Shown here piece after piece: positions 1 through 6,746 of a DNA stretch of 64,000 nucleotides. The stretch covers positions 62,001 to 126,000 of the forward strand of contig JAKPJZ010000075.1 in the NCBI GenBank assembly GCA_029553955.1, read 5' to 3'. The notes below the pieces were generated by a model. It was given only the letters and a program-made list of their open reading frames with translations. It made no database searches and was not told the origin of the DNA. Position 1 is the first letter of the stretch. Every line of letters begins with the position of its first letter. This DNA is from Chloroflexota bacterium (GTDB taxonomy: Bacteria; Chloroflexota; Anaerolineae; SpSt-313). The translations under genes and the position numbers were made by a program.

Positions 1-777
1 CGCGCCGCCATCACTGAGGCCGGGAGCGTTGCCCGCGGTGACTTTGCCGCCGGGCTTGAACGCAGGCTTGAGGGCAGCCAGCGCCTCGAGGCTGGTGTCG
101 ACGCGGGGGCACTCGTCGCTGTCGACCGCCATGGTACCCTTCTTGGCGGGCACCTGCACCGGGGCGATCTCGGCGCGGAAGGCGCCCTCCTTGGTGGCGG
201 TGACGGCCTTGCAGTGGCTCTGCAGCGAGAACTCGTCCATCTCCTGGCGAGAGACCTGGTACTCGTCGGCGATGAACTCGGCGGACTCGCCCATGTGGCG
301 ATCTTCGAAGGCGCACCACAGGCCGTCGTTGACCACGGAGTCGATCATGGTGGCGTGGCCCATACGGTAGCCCGTACGGGCGCGCGGCAACACGTAGGGC
401 GCGTTCGACATACTCTCCATGCCGCCGGCGATGATGATGTCGGCATCGCCGGCGCGGATCTGTTGGGCGCCCCACATCACCGCCTTGAGACCGGATCCGC
501 ATACTTTGTTAAGGGTCGTGGCACCTACGGTGGGAGGGAGCCCGGCGCGGATGGCGGCCTGTCGTGCGGGCGCCTGTCCTGCGCCGGCGGGGACGACGTT
601 GCCCATGAGGACTTCGTCGATCAGCGCGTGCTCGATTCTTGCACGCTGGACGGCTTCGCGAATGGCCACAGCTCCGAGCTCGACGGCGGGGAGGGAAGAG
701 AGGGATCCCAGAAACCTGCCGATGGGGGTCCGGGCTGCGCTGACGATGACGACATCCTTGTCGCTCCAGTCGGCCAC
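1..777 (-). CDS. Acetyl-CoA acetyltransferase (thiolase), C-terminus cut off by the window edge
   Basis: Thiolase-superfamily enzyme that condenses or cleaves acyl-CoA with acetyl-CoA in the cytoplasm. 259 residues are visible of a family usually near 390. The N-terminal sequence VIVSAARTPIGRF, the nucleophile motif NKVCGSGLKAVM (acylated Cys around residue 89) and the loop GGMESMSNAPYVLPRAR are diagnostic of biosynthetic/degradative thiolases. The His and second Cys of the C-terminal half lie outside the window. The start is GTG at 777 because AAGGAGG lies 6 nt upstream. Palindromic element A separates it from the HIT gene upstream on the same strand. Whether it serves fatty acid oxidation or acetoacetyl-CoA synthesis cannot be told from here. 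Confidence 0.95.
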   Translation of the reverse strand, partial: MADWSDKDVVIVSAARTPIGRFLGSLSSLPAVELGAVAIREAVQRARIEHALIDEVLMGNVVPAGAGQAPARQAAIRAGLPPTVGATTLNKVCGSGLKAVMWGAQQIRAGDADIIIAGGMESMSNAPYVLPRARTGYRMGHATMIDSVVNDGLWCAFEDRHMGESAEFIADEYQVSRQEMDEFSLQSHCKAVTATKEGAFRAEIAPVQVPAKKGTMAVDSDECPRVDTSLEALAALKPAFKPGGKVTAGNAPGLSDGGA

Positions 778-860
778 GCTTTTCCTCCTTGGAAATGCAC
801 CCGATTGTTAATGCGCCCCGACGCACTCATTCTACCAGAAATACCGGCTTTTGACCAATG

Positions 861-941
861 CCGAGGGGGGGGAGGATGTCGGGTGCGGCTGGCCCGCCCG
901 CTGGCAGGCCAGCCGCACCCGACATCCTCCCCCCCCCTCGG
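861..941. repeat. Palindromic element A (34-35 nt arms, 12 nt loop)
   Basis: Left arm 861-894 and right arm 907-941 are complementary apart from one extra base in the outer G/C run (8 G against 9 C). The arms carry AGGATGTCGGGTGCGG and its complement. A left border box is only partly recognisable (ACCGGC at 843). The right side runs into the stop codon of the HIT gene at 948, so this copy may act in the 3' UTR of that gene. There is no T-run as in an intrinsic terminator. Confidence 0.85.
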
Positions 942-947
942 CCATGG

Positions 948-1433
948 CTACCCCATGGCAGCCATGGCCTCACGGATCTTGCGATAGGTGTCGGCGAGGA
1001 ACTCGGGGATGACGCGCACGTCGGCGAGCACGGGCATGAAATTGGTGTCGCCCTCCCAGCGCGGCACGATGTGCAGGTGCACGTGGTCGGCGATGCCGGC
1101 GCCCGCGGCGTGCCCCAGGTTGGCGCCGATGTTGAAGGCTTCCGGCGACATGGCGCGGCGGAGCGCGGCCAATGAGCGGTTGACGAGCAGCATCATCTCG
1201 GTGAGCGTCTCGGCGGGGAGGTCCTCCACACTCGGCACGTGGACGTAGGGAATGACCATGAGGTGGCCGTTATTGTAGGGGTAGCGGTTGAGCATCACAA
1301 ACGCGCGCTCGCCGCGCCAGACGATGAGGTTCTCCGGGTCACAGCGTTCCGCGGCCTTGACGCAAAAGATGCACCCCTCGGGGCGCTCTTCGGTGAGGTA
1401 GGCCATGCGCCAGGGAGACCACAGACGCTTCAT
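948..1433 (-). CDS. HIT family nucleotide hydrolase/phosphorylase (Ap4A-type)
   Basis: 161-residue histidine-triad protein expected to hydrolyse or phosphorolyse dinucleoside polyphosphates or similar nucleotide conjugates in the cytosol. The zinc-binding CIFC lies near residue 21 and the catalytic triad reads HVHLHIVPRW near residue 127. The NRYPYNNGHLMVIP segment is typical of the Ap4A hydrolase branch. The open frame extends upstream to 2180, but that part is repeat DNA; ATG 1433 (MKRLWSPWRM) matches the family N-terminus. No strong ribosome site is visible (GGGGCAGC precedes it). It is probably a single-gene unit. Confidence 0.93.
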   Translation of the reverse strand: MKRLWSPWRMAYLTEERPEGCIFCVKAAERCDPENLIVWRGERAFVMLNRYPYNNGHLMVIPYVHVPSVEDLPAETLTEMMLLVNRSLAALRRAMSPEAFNIGANLGHAAGAGIADHVHLHIVPRWEGDTNFMPVLADVRVIPEFLADTYRKIREAMAAMG

Positions 1434-1585
1434 GCTGCCCCGCTTTCGCCAGATGAGGGAGGGCAAGCCGTCAGGTTGCCCAGCAGTGCTTCGCTCGACT
1501 TCTCGCACCTGATTCGATTGTACCAGAAAGGCAGATGTGTGACAAGAGCGACAGGCTGCCGGGGTACATCCCATCATCGTTGGTG

Positions 1586-1670
1586 ACCGGCTCTTGAGCT
1601 TCGCACGAACCCGGTGCTGGCCTTTGAGGTAGGGGTTTGGCGGGCTGGCTGGCGTTGCTGGCCGCCCCGC
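1586..1670. repeat. Half of a palindromic element (left box and left arm only)
   Basis: The border box (ACCGGCTCTTGAGCTTCGC ... CCCGGTGC ... CTTTGAGG) and a left arm starting GGGG at 1632 and ending GCCGCCCCGC at 1670 are present, but no complementary right arm or right box follows. This looks like an element of the family seen at 1699-1875 and elsewhere that lost its second half. Confidence 0.7.
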
Positions 1671-1698
1671 ACTGTACTTGTCCGTAGCGGCCCGCTGT

Positions 1699-1875
1699 CC
1701 GGGCTTCACGCTCCGTGCCCTGCGCGTAGCATATGGCCGGAACGGGACCGTTTGGGGGGGATTCTCGGCTGGTTGGCTGGCCCGTGGCCGCCCGCGGGCG
1801 GCCACGGGCCAGCCAACCAGCCGAGAATCCCCCTTCCGGGCCATGGCCGGGGGAAAGCGCAGCGCATCAGCCGGC
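1699..1875. repeat. Palindromic element B: 78-bp perfect palindrome with border boxes
   Basis: 1756-1833 is a perfect inverted repeat with 39-nt arms and no loop (centre CCCG|CGGG at 1794/1795). I paired every base. It begins GGGG and ends CCCC. The flanks carry the family boxes in inverted orientation: CCGGGC at 1699 with CGCTCC, and CCGGC near 1871 with GCGCAGCGC. No T-run follows either side. Confidence 0.9.
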
Positions 1876-1928
1876 AGCCACCCGGATCGCCACCAACCGC
1901 CGGCAGCAAGCACGATTGTCGTATTGGA

Positions 1929-2033
1929 GCGCCTAACAGAACCAGGAGAGACGGCTCCCACGCCGCCGAAAGCGGCGGGTCCCTGGCGGGGTAAAACATG
2001 GGAGCCCGCTCTGCTACTGGTTCTGTTAGGCGC
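1929..2033. repeat. 105-bp MITE-like unit with 17-bp terminal inverted repeats
   Basis: GCGCCTAACAGAACCAG at 1929-1945 is perfectly inverted at 2017-2033. Inside, GGCTCCCA and TGGGAGCC form a second nested inverted pair, and GCCGCC-GAAA-GCGGC forms a third. The inner GGCTCCCACGCC / CATGGGAGCC core recurs as a hairpin at 19900-19927. I see no target-site duplication and no coding capacity. Confidence 0.65.
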
Positions 2034-2061
2034 ACTCAGTGTCAGGGGAAGCAGGATTGCG

Positions 2062-2298
2062 GTGAGCTGCAGTTGCCGCGAAAGGGGCTGTGGGCCGCCC
2101 TTCTGCAGCATCCGCAACTGCGCCGCAGCGAAGGGCGTCGACGTCTGCCCCTCCTGCGCCGAGTACCTCTGCCGCCGCATCCTGGCCCTGGCCAGGGGCT
2201 ACCCCACTCTGCTTGCCGACGGCCGGCGCCTGGTGGAAATCGGCCTCTTTCGTGTTTTCGCTCGCTTTCGCGTTTTCGTGGTCAAGAACCCCACTTGA
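2062..2298 (+). pseudogene. DUF3795-like zinc-finger remnant
   Basis: The frame from GTG 2062 gives a Cys-rich stretch with GCGPPFCSIRNC, then DVCPSCAEYLCRRI, resembling the Cys pattern of DUF3795 proteins (usually near 100-150 residues). The homology ends after about 55 residues and runs into FRVFARFRVFVVKNP, which is encoded by a low-complexity TTTCGTGTTTTCG type repeat. There is no ribosome site, and the upstream part is a MITE-like repeat. I read it as a decayed fragment; a short live gene is not excluded. Confidence 0.45.
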
Positions 2299-2323
2299 CA
2301 GCCCAGAACATGTGTGCTATACT
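2295..2323 (+). promoter_or_regulatory. Consensus sigma70 promoter
   Basis: TTGACA at 2295-2300, a 17-bp spacer and TATACT at 2318-2323. This is one of the best promoter matches in the window, yet no recognisable gene follows on the plus strand. It would drive the 2330-2770 region, which is antisense to the end of the DUF2344 gene. Confidence 0.6.
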
Positions 2324-2386
2324 GGACTCGCCTACCATCCCGGGCCGCGCCACTCGCCCGGCCCCGTTCAGCCCAGGAGGCGCCCC

Positions 2387-2773
2387 GTGGCCGCCAACCG
2401 CTCACGCGCCCCGGCCTTCTCGCCCGGTCCGCCGGCCTCGCCGCTCGGCCCGCCGCTCGCACCCTGCTGCGCCTCCACCCCCTGCATCGTGGAAAATGCG
2501 AAACGAACCCATTCCTGCCCATTGCCCCACACCTGCGTGGAGAATACGAAACGAACTCATCCCTGCCCGCCGCCTCACACCTGCATCGCGAAAAAACAAA
2601 ACGAACCCAAACCGCCCCGCCAACCTGCTAGGCTTGCGCCTGCCCCGAGCCCTCGTCGCGCAGCACCAGGCCGGTGCGCGTGGCGCGGGCAGTCATGGGG
2701 TCCACGCCGAGCGCTGTCAGCACATCCTCGGGCCGGGCGGCGCCCGAAGGCCCATGCACGAGGCGCAGCGTGA
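2387..2773 (+). CDS. Possible small Cys/Pro-rich protein of unknown function (doubtful)
   Basis: GTG at 2387 is preceded by AGGAGG at 2375-2380 (6-nt spacing) and by the consensus promoter at 2295. The 128-residue frame is rich in Pro and Cys. It includes three imperfect repeats encoded by 48-51 bp DNA units at 2484-2618 (pattern VENAKRTHSCPLPHTC). The last 48 codons lie antisense to the DUF2344 gene. I recognise no family. The start signals argue for expression; the low-complexity composition and the DNA repeat argue that it may only be transcribed repeat DNA. Confidence 0.25.
   Translation: MAANRSRAPAFSPGPPASPLGPPLAPCCASTPCIVENAKRTHSCPLPHTCVENTKRTHPCPPPHTCIAKKQNEPKPPRQPARLAPAPSPRRAAPGRCAWRGQSWGPRRALSAHPRAGRRPKAHARGAA
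2484..2618. repeat. Three tandem 48-51 bp units
   Basis: Units start at about 2484, 2535 and 2583. They share GAAACGAAC and the CCTGC ... CACACCTGC context and decay toward the third copy. They lie between the consensus promoter and the 3' end of the DUF2344 gene. Confidence 0.7.
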
Positions 2774-3329
2774 GCAGCGGCTGCCCCATGCAGGTGTCGA
2801 GCTGCGCCTCGAGGATGCGCGGCCGCAGGTCAAAGCTGACCTGCTTGACCGCGCGCACGCGGGTGAACGGCAGGCTGTCGGCCTCGAGGAGACGCGCCAG
2901 GCGCTCGGCGAGGTCCGCGGGCGGCGCGTCGAGGAAGCGTACCAGGTACTCGGCGGCCTGCACCCGCGCTGGCAGGGGCGGCGAGTCGAGCGGCAGCTCC
3001 TCCACGCCGCGCAGGGTGAGGCCGGGTGGCAGCTGACCGGGCAAGCGCGCGGCCAACTCCTGCGGATCCACGCGGGCGTCGAGGTGGACCTCGACGAGCT
3101 CGCGTTCGGCGGCGAAACCCACCGGCAGCGGCGCGGCGATGGAGACCCGCGGGTGCGGGTTGAAGCCAAAGCTGTAGGCCAGCGGCAGCCCCAGGCGGCG
3201 GCAGGCGCGCACCCAGGCACGGCCCATGTCGAGCCCGCCGACGTAGCGGGCGCCGCCAGCGACGGCAAAGGCGATGCCCAGTCGCTGCACCGGCGCCGTG
3301 ACCTCGCGTTGCGGTTGCTTCACGGGCAT
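2628..3329 (-). CDS. DUF2344 / radical SAM-linked protein (TIGR03936 type)
   Basis: 233-residue partner of the upstream radical SAM protein. The family-specific motif FNPHPRVSIAAPLPVG lies near residue 60, and the N-terminal GGARYVGGLDMGRAWVRACR matches the family. In many bacteria it is encoded next to, or fused with, a TIGR03960 radical SAM protein, and a role in tRNA or rRNA modification has been suggested but not established. ATG 3329 lies inside the 3' end of the upstream gene (10-nt overlap ATGCCCGTGA), which implies coupled translation. The C-terminal 'EGSGQAQA' end is unremarkable. Confidence 0.9.
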   Translation of the reverse strand: MPVKQPQREVTAPVQRLGIAFAVAGGARYVGGLDMGRAWVRACRRLGLPLAYSFGFNPHPRVSIAAPLPVGFAAERELVEVHLDARVDPQELAARLPGQLPPGLTLRGVEELPLDSPPLPARVQAAEYLVRFLDAPPADLAERLARLLEADSLPFTRVRAVKQVSFDLRPRILEAQLDTCMGQPLLTLRLVHGPSGAARPEDVLTALGVDPMTARATRTGLVLRDEGSGQAQA

Positions 3330-5173
3330 TGCCACACCCCCTTGGCCACGGCCTTGCGCTCGGCCCTGAACGCCTCGAGGAGGCCGCAGCGCTGGCAGCC
3401 GTCGCGGCAGTCGGGCGTCGGCTCGCCACTGGTGGCCCGCTCCCATTCGGCGGCGAGGAACTCTCTCTTGACCCCCACGTTGATATGCTCCCAGGGCAAC
3501 ACCTCGTCGAGCGCGCGTTGGCGTGAGGCGTACCAGTGCATGTCGAGGCCGCTCGCCGCAAACGCCTCTTGCCACAGGGCCGGCTTGAAATGCTCACCCC
3601 AGGCGTCAAAGACGGCCCCGCCACGCCAGGCCGCCTCGACGGCCGCGCCCACGCGACGGTCGCCGCGGCTGAGCGCCGCTTCGAGCAGCGTGGTGCGCGG
3701 CTCGGTCCAGTCGAACTGCACACCGCGGCGGCGCAGCCGCTCGTGCAGCAGGCGCTGGCGGCGCTGCACGGTGTCGAGATCGGCCAGCGGCAGCCACTGG
3801 AAGGGGCTGTGCGGCTTGGGCACAAAGGTCGAGGCGCTGGCATGCACCTTGGCGCGCCCACCGCGGTGTCGCCGCCCGATGTCGGCCACCCGGTGCACCA
3901 GCCGGGCGATAGCCTCCACGTCCTCGTCGCTCTCGGTGGGCAGGCCCAGCATGAAATAGAGCTTGATGCGGTCCCAGCCGGCCGAGTAGGCGGCCTCGGC
4001 GGTCTGCACGAGGTCGTCTTCGGTGACGTTCTTGTTGATCACGGCGCGCAGCCGCTCGCTGCCCGCCTCGGGAGCGAAGGTCAGGCCGGTCTTGCGGGTG
4101 GCCTGCACCATGCCGGCCAGGCGCACCGAAAAGGCGTCGACGCGCAGCGAGGGCAGGCCGAAAGAGACATGCTCGGGCGCCCAACGGCGCACCAGGGCTT
4201 CGAGCAGTGGCTCGATCTGCGAATAGTCGCTGGAGGCGAGCGAGACGAGACCCACTTCGTCGTAGCCGGTGTTGGCCAACACCTGCTCGACGGCGTCCAT
4301 CACCTCCTCGGGCCGGCGCTCGCGCACGGGGCGATAGATCATGCCCGCCTGGCAAAAGCGGCAGCCCTCGGTACAGCCGCGCTGGATCTCGACGTTGGCG
4401 CGGTCGTGCACGATGTCGAGGAAGGGCACCACGGGGCGCGTCACCGGCGGCGGCAGGCAGGGCATGATGCGCTTGGTCACACGCTCGGGCACGCCCGTAT
4501 CGCTGGGCGTGACGGCGAGCACGCGGCCCGCGAGGTCATAATCCACCTGGTAGAGGCCGGGCACATAGATGCCGGGGATTTCGGCGGCGCGGCGCAGCAG
4601 CTCGGCGCGCGGCTGGCCGCGCATGGCGAGCACCAGGTCCAGCAGCTCGAGTAGCACTTCCTCGCCCTCGCCGATGACAAAGAGGTCGAAGAAGGCGGCC
4701 ATCGGCTCGGGGTTGTAGGTCGACGAGCCGCCGGCGATGACCAGCGGATGCGCTTCGCTGCGCGCAGCGCTGTGCAGGGGAATGCCGGCCAGATCGAGCA
4801 TTTCCAGCACGTTGGTATAGTTGAGCTCGTACTGCAGCGTAAAGCCGACGACGTCAAAGTCGGCGAGCGGGTGATGCGTTTCCAGGGAATAGAGCGGCAG
4901 CCCGGCGCGGCGCAGGGCGGCGGCCATGTCGGGCCAGGGGGTGTAGGCGCGCTCGGCCAGGGCGCTTGGCCGCTTGTTCACCAGGTCGTAGAGGATGGCC
5001 AGGCCCAGGTTCGACATGCCGATCTCATAGACGTCGGGGTAGCACAGGGCCAGCCTTACGGCGGTGGTGACCCAATCCTTCACCACCGAGTTGAACTCGC
5101 CCCCCGTATAGCGCCCCGGCCTTTCGACCGTGGGCAGGATGCGCTCCAGGCGCTCGCTCGCTATCGCACTCAC
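3320..5173 (-). CDS. B12-binding-domain radical SAM protein (TIGR03960 type)
   Basis: 617-residue iron-sulfur enzyme that generates a 5'-deoxyadenosyl radical from SAM; the substrate is unknown. The cluster-binding motif GCTEGCRFCQAG (CxxxCxxC) lies near residue 270. The region before it (CYPDVYEIGMSNLGLAILYD) corresponds to the cobalamin-binding-like N-terminal domain, and DGCQRCG at the C-terminus may bind another metal. The start is GTG 5173 behind GGAGGTAGC; ATG 5194 in the same frame is possible, but it has no ribosome site. It forms a two-gene unit with the DUF2344 gene. Confidence 0.93.
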   Translation of the reverse strand: MSAIASERLERILPTVERPGRYTGGEFNSVVKDWVTTAVRLALCYPDVYEIGMSNLGLAILYDLVNKRPSALAERAYTPWPDMAAALRRAGLPLYSLETHHPLADFDVVGFTLQYELNYTNVLEMLDLAGIPLHSAARSEAHPLVIAGGSSTYNPEPMAAFFDLFVIGEGEEVLLELLDLVLAMRGQPRAELLRRAAEIPGIYVPGLYQVDYDLAGRVLAVTPSDTGVPERVTKRIMPCLPPPVTRPVVPFLDIVHDRANVEIQRGCTEGCRFCQAGMIYRPVRERRPEEVMDAVEQVLANTGYDEVGLVSLASSDYSQIEPLLEALVRRWAPEHVSFGLPSLRVDAFSVRLAGMVQATRKTGLTFAPEAGSERLRAVINKNVTEDDLVQTAEAAYSAGWDRIKLYFMLGLPTESDEDVEAIARLVHRVADIGRRHRGGRAKVHASASTFVPKPHSPFQWLPLADLDTVQRRQRLLHERLRRRGVQFDWTEPRTTLLEAALSRGDRRVGAAVEAAWRGGAVFDAWGEHFKPALWQEAFAASGLDMHWYASRQRALDEVLPWEHINVGVKREFLAAEWERATSGEPTPDCRDGCQRCGLLEAFRAERKAVAKGVWQCP

Positions 5174-5212
5174 AGACCTGCTACCTCCGGGCATGCAGAG
5201 AGGAGAACGAAT

Positions 5213-5263
5213 GCACCACAAAGGGCACAAAGAAGAGCCATTGGCCTTTGTCCTTCGTGGTTC
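5213..5263. repeat. Dispersed 'CACAAAGG' inverted repeat
   Basis: CACCACAAAGGGCACAAAG faces CCTTTGTCCTTCGTGG across a short loop. Related copies occur at 10516-10580 and 33899-33958, where they lie inside MITE-like elements. It lies upstream of the radical SAM gene start, in the gap shared with the FGE-like gene. Confidence 0.75.
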
Positions 5264-5350
5264 CAGCAGCGGCGCCTCTCAGGACAACCGCTGGGCGTGC
5301 GGCAAATTGTAGCCGTGAAGGTGCCGTTTGGCAAGCGCTGTCAGCCGTAG

Positions 5351-5513
5351 CCGGCTATTCCGCTACGCTGCCGCCCGGCTCCCAATCCGGGTAGGGGTCT
5401 GTTGGGTTCGTCGGAGTGTCCAGCCGCCCCTGCAGGGGCGGCTGGACACTCCGACGAACCCAACAGACCCCCTCAAGGCCCATACCGGGAGGCCGCGAAG
5501 CGCAGAGCCCGGT
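5351..5513. repeat. Palindromic element C: 78-bp perfect palindrome with border boxes
   Basis: 5394-5471 is a perfect inverted repeat (39-nt arms, centre TG|CA at 5432/5433), starting GGGG and ending CCCC. Border boxes: CCGGC at 5351 with CCGCTACGC and CCCGG on the left; CCGGGAGG, GCGAAGCGC and GAGCCCGGT on the right. The arm sequence (TCTGTTGGGTTCGTCGG...) is unrelated to the other copies. Confidence 0.9.
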
Positions 5514-5596
5514 TGCCGGCGCGGGCCATCTCCAATGGTGGCCGGCGGCCGTAGGCTGGTTCATACACTATCGATGCACTTGGCAGCGCCGCGCAG

Positions 5597-5626
5597 TTGA
5601 CAGGGGCACGCGGCTCGTGCTATTGT
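5597..5626 (+). promoter_or_regulatory. Promoter of the FGE-like gene
   Basis: TTGACA at 5597-5602, an 18-bp spacer and TATTGT at 5621-5626, about 80 bp upstream of the ATG at 5706. The spacing and -35 box are good; the -10 box is a partial match. Confidence 0.5.
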
Positions 5627-5705
5627 TATCAAGATCTGTATCTGGGTCCCCCGGCCGATTGATGCTGCATGCCGGCCCGTGCCGGTGAGAAGGGGGCGAT
5701 GCGTG

Positions 5706-6692
5706 ATGGCGAGCGACAAAGCGCCGCCGGTGGCCGCACCGGCAATGCACATGGTGACGCGCCTCATGGCGCTGGCGTTGCTGGGCCTTGGCGCGCTGGC
5801 GTTGTTCTTCGCCGGGCGCGGGCAGCCGGCGCCCGCCGGCACGCCCAGCCCAGCGCCGACGGCGACACCCATTGCCGCGCCGGCCAGGGAGGGCTCGCTC
5901 GTGCTGGACCTGGCGCCGGGGGTGACGCTGGAGCTGGTGCCCGTGCCCGCGGGCGAGTTCGTCATGGGCAGCGGCGACGATGACCCACTGGCCGATGTCG
6001 ACGAGCGGCCGCAGCACACCGTGTCTCTGGGCGCCTACGCCATCGGCCGCTACGAGGTGACGGTGGCCCAGTTCGCCGCCTTTGTCGCCGCCACGGGCTA
6101 CCAGACGGCCGCCGAGGCCCGCGGCAGCGCCCTGGTCTACGACGGCGTGTGGCGCGACCTGCCGGGGGCCAACTGGCGCCTCCCCCGCGGCCCCGGCAGC
6201 GAGGCCGCGCCGGCCGCCCCGGTGACCCACGTGAGTTGGGACGATGCCGCCGCCTTCTGCCGTTGGGCCGGCGAGCGCAGCGGACGCACCGTGCGCCTGC
6301 CCAGCGAGGCCGAGTGGGAAAAGGCGGCGCGCGGCGCCGACGGCCGCCCCTACCCCTGGGGCGATGGCCCGCCCGATGCCACCCGCTGCAACTCGATAGA
6401 CGCCGGGGCAGGCGAGGCAGCGCGGGTGGGGCGCAGCAGCCCGGCCGGCGACAGCCCCTACGGCTGCGCCGACCTGGCCGGCAACGTGTGGGAGTGGACG
6501 AACAGCCGCTACCTCGACTATCCCTACCGGCCCGGTGGCGGCCGTGAAGACCCGCGCTGGGGCGGCGCAGTGCTGCGCGGCGGCGGCTTTGAGTCAGGCG
6601 CCAAGCAACTGCGCACGGCCTTCCGCCTGGGGAATGACCACACCGGCGGCGGCAACCACATCGGTTTTCGCGTCTGCGTCAGCCTGCCGTAG
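5706..6692 (+). CDS. Membrane-anchored formylglycine-generating-enzyme-like (SUMF1) domain protein
   Basis: 328 residues. A hydrophobic segment at about residues 18-36 (ALALLGLGALALFFAG) is followed by a Pro/Ala/Thr linker and then a SUMF1/FGE domain, so the domain should lie outside the cytoplasmic membrane. The family motifs GEFVMGSGDDD, RYEVTVAQFAAF, RLPSEAEWEKAARG, NVWEWTNSRY and GFRVCVSL are present. True FGE uses a Cys pair near the C-terminus for copper and catalysis; the matching stretch here (RTAFRLGNDHTGGGNHIGFR) has none, so formylglycine synthesis is unlikely. The start is ATG 5706, with GGTGAGAAGGGGG upstream. It stands alone and converges with the next gene. Confidence 0.85.
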   Translation: MASDKAPPVAAPAMHMVTRLMALALLGLGALALFFAGRGQPAPAGTPSPAPTATPIAAPAREGSLVLDLAPGVTLELVPVPAGEFVMGSGDDDPLADVDERPQHTVSLGAYAIGRYEVTVAQFAAFVAATGYQTAAEARGSALVYDGVWRDLPGANWRLPRGPGSEAAPAAPVTHVSWDDAAAFCRWAGERSGRTVRLPSEAEWEKAARGADGRPYPWGDGPPDATRCNSIDAGAGEAARVGRSSPAGDSPYGCADLAGNVWEWTNSRYLDYPYRPGGGREDPRWGGAVLRGGGFESGAKQLRTAFRLGNDHTGGGNHIGFRVCVSLP

Positions 6693-6707
6693 GAGGATAC
6701 CCAAAAG

Positions 6708-6746
6708 GCCGGCTGGATTCTCCGCTCGAGCTCGTATTGAGCCGGC
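6708..6746. terminator. Weak inverted repeat between convergent genes
   Basis: GCCGGCT at 6708-6714 and AGCCGGC at 6740-6746 could pair across a 25-nt loop between two convergent stop codons. There is no T-run, so the call rests mainly on position. Confidence 0.25.

Noticed and set aside
1560-1583. Another end of the MITE-like family (GGGGTACATCCCATCATCG)
   Set aside because: Resembles the 19-bp end but no partner end was found nearby, so it was not called as an element.
1756-1833. Palindromes as simple rho-independent terminators
   Set aside because: Stems are far longer than terminator stems, lack a T-run on either side, and two of them lie inside the nuo operon.
948-2180. 410-codon version of the HIT protein starting at 2180
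   Set aside because: The first ~250 codons are repeat DNA, including a perfect palindrome; the family N-terminus matches ATG 1433.
3406-3460. Similarity of QSGVGSPLVAR (shadow frame) to SAVGSPLVAR in the deoB insert
   Set aside because: The first lies in the antisense frame of the radical SAM gene; the short GC-rich DNA match is probably coincidence.
1998-3959. 653-codon plus-strand frame across the DUF2344 and radical SAM genes
   Set aside because: Antisense to two well-supported genes and crosses repeat DNA; no motif visible.
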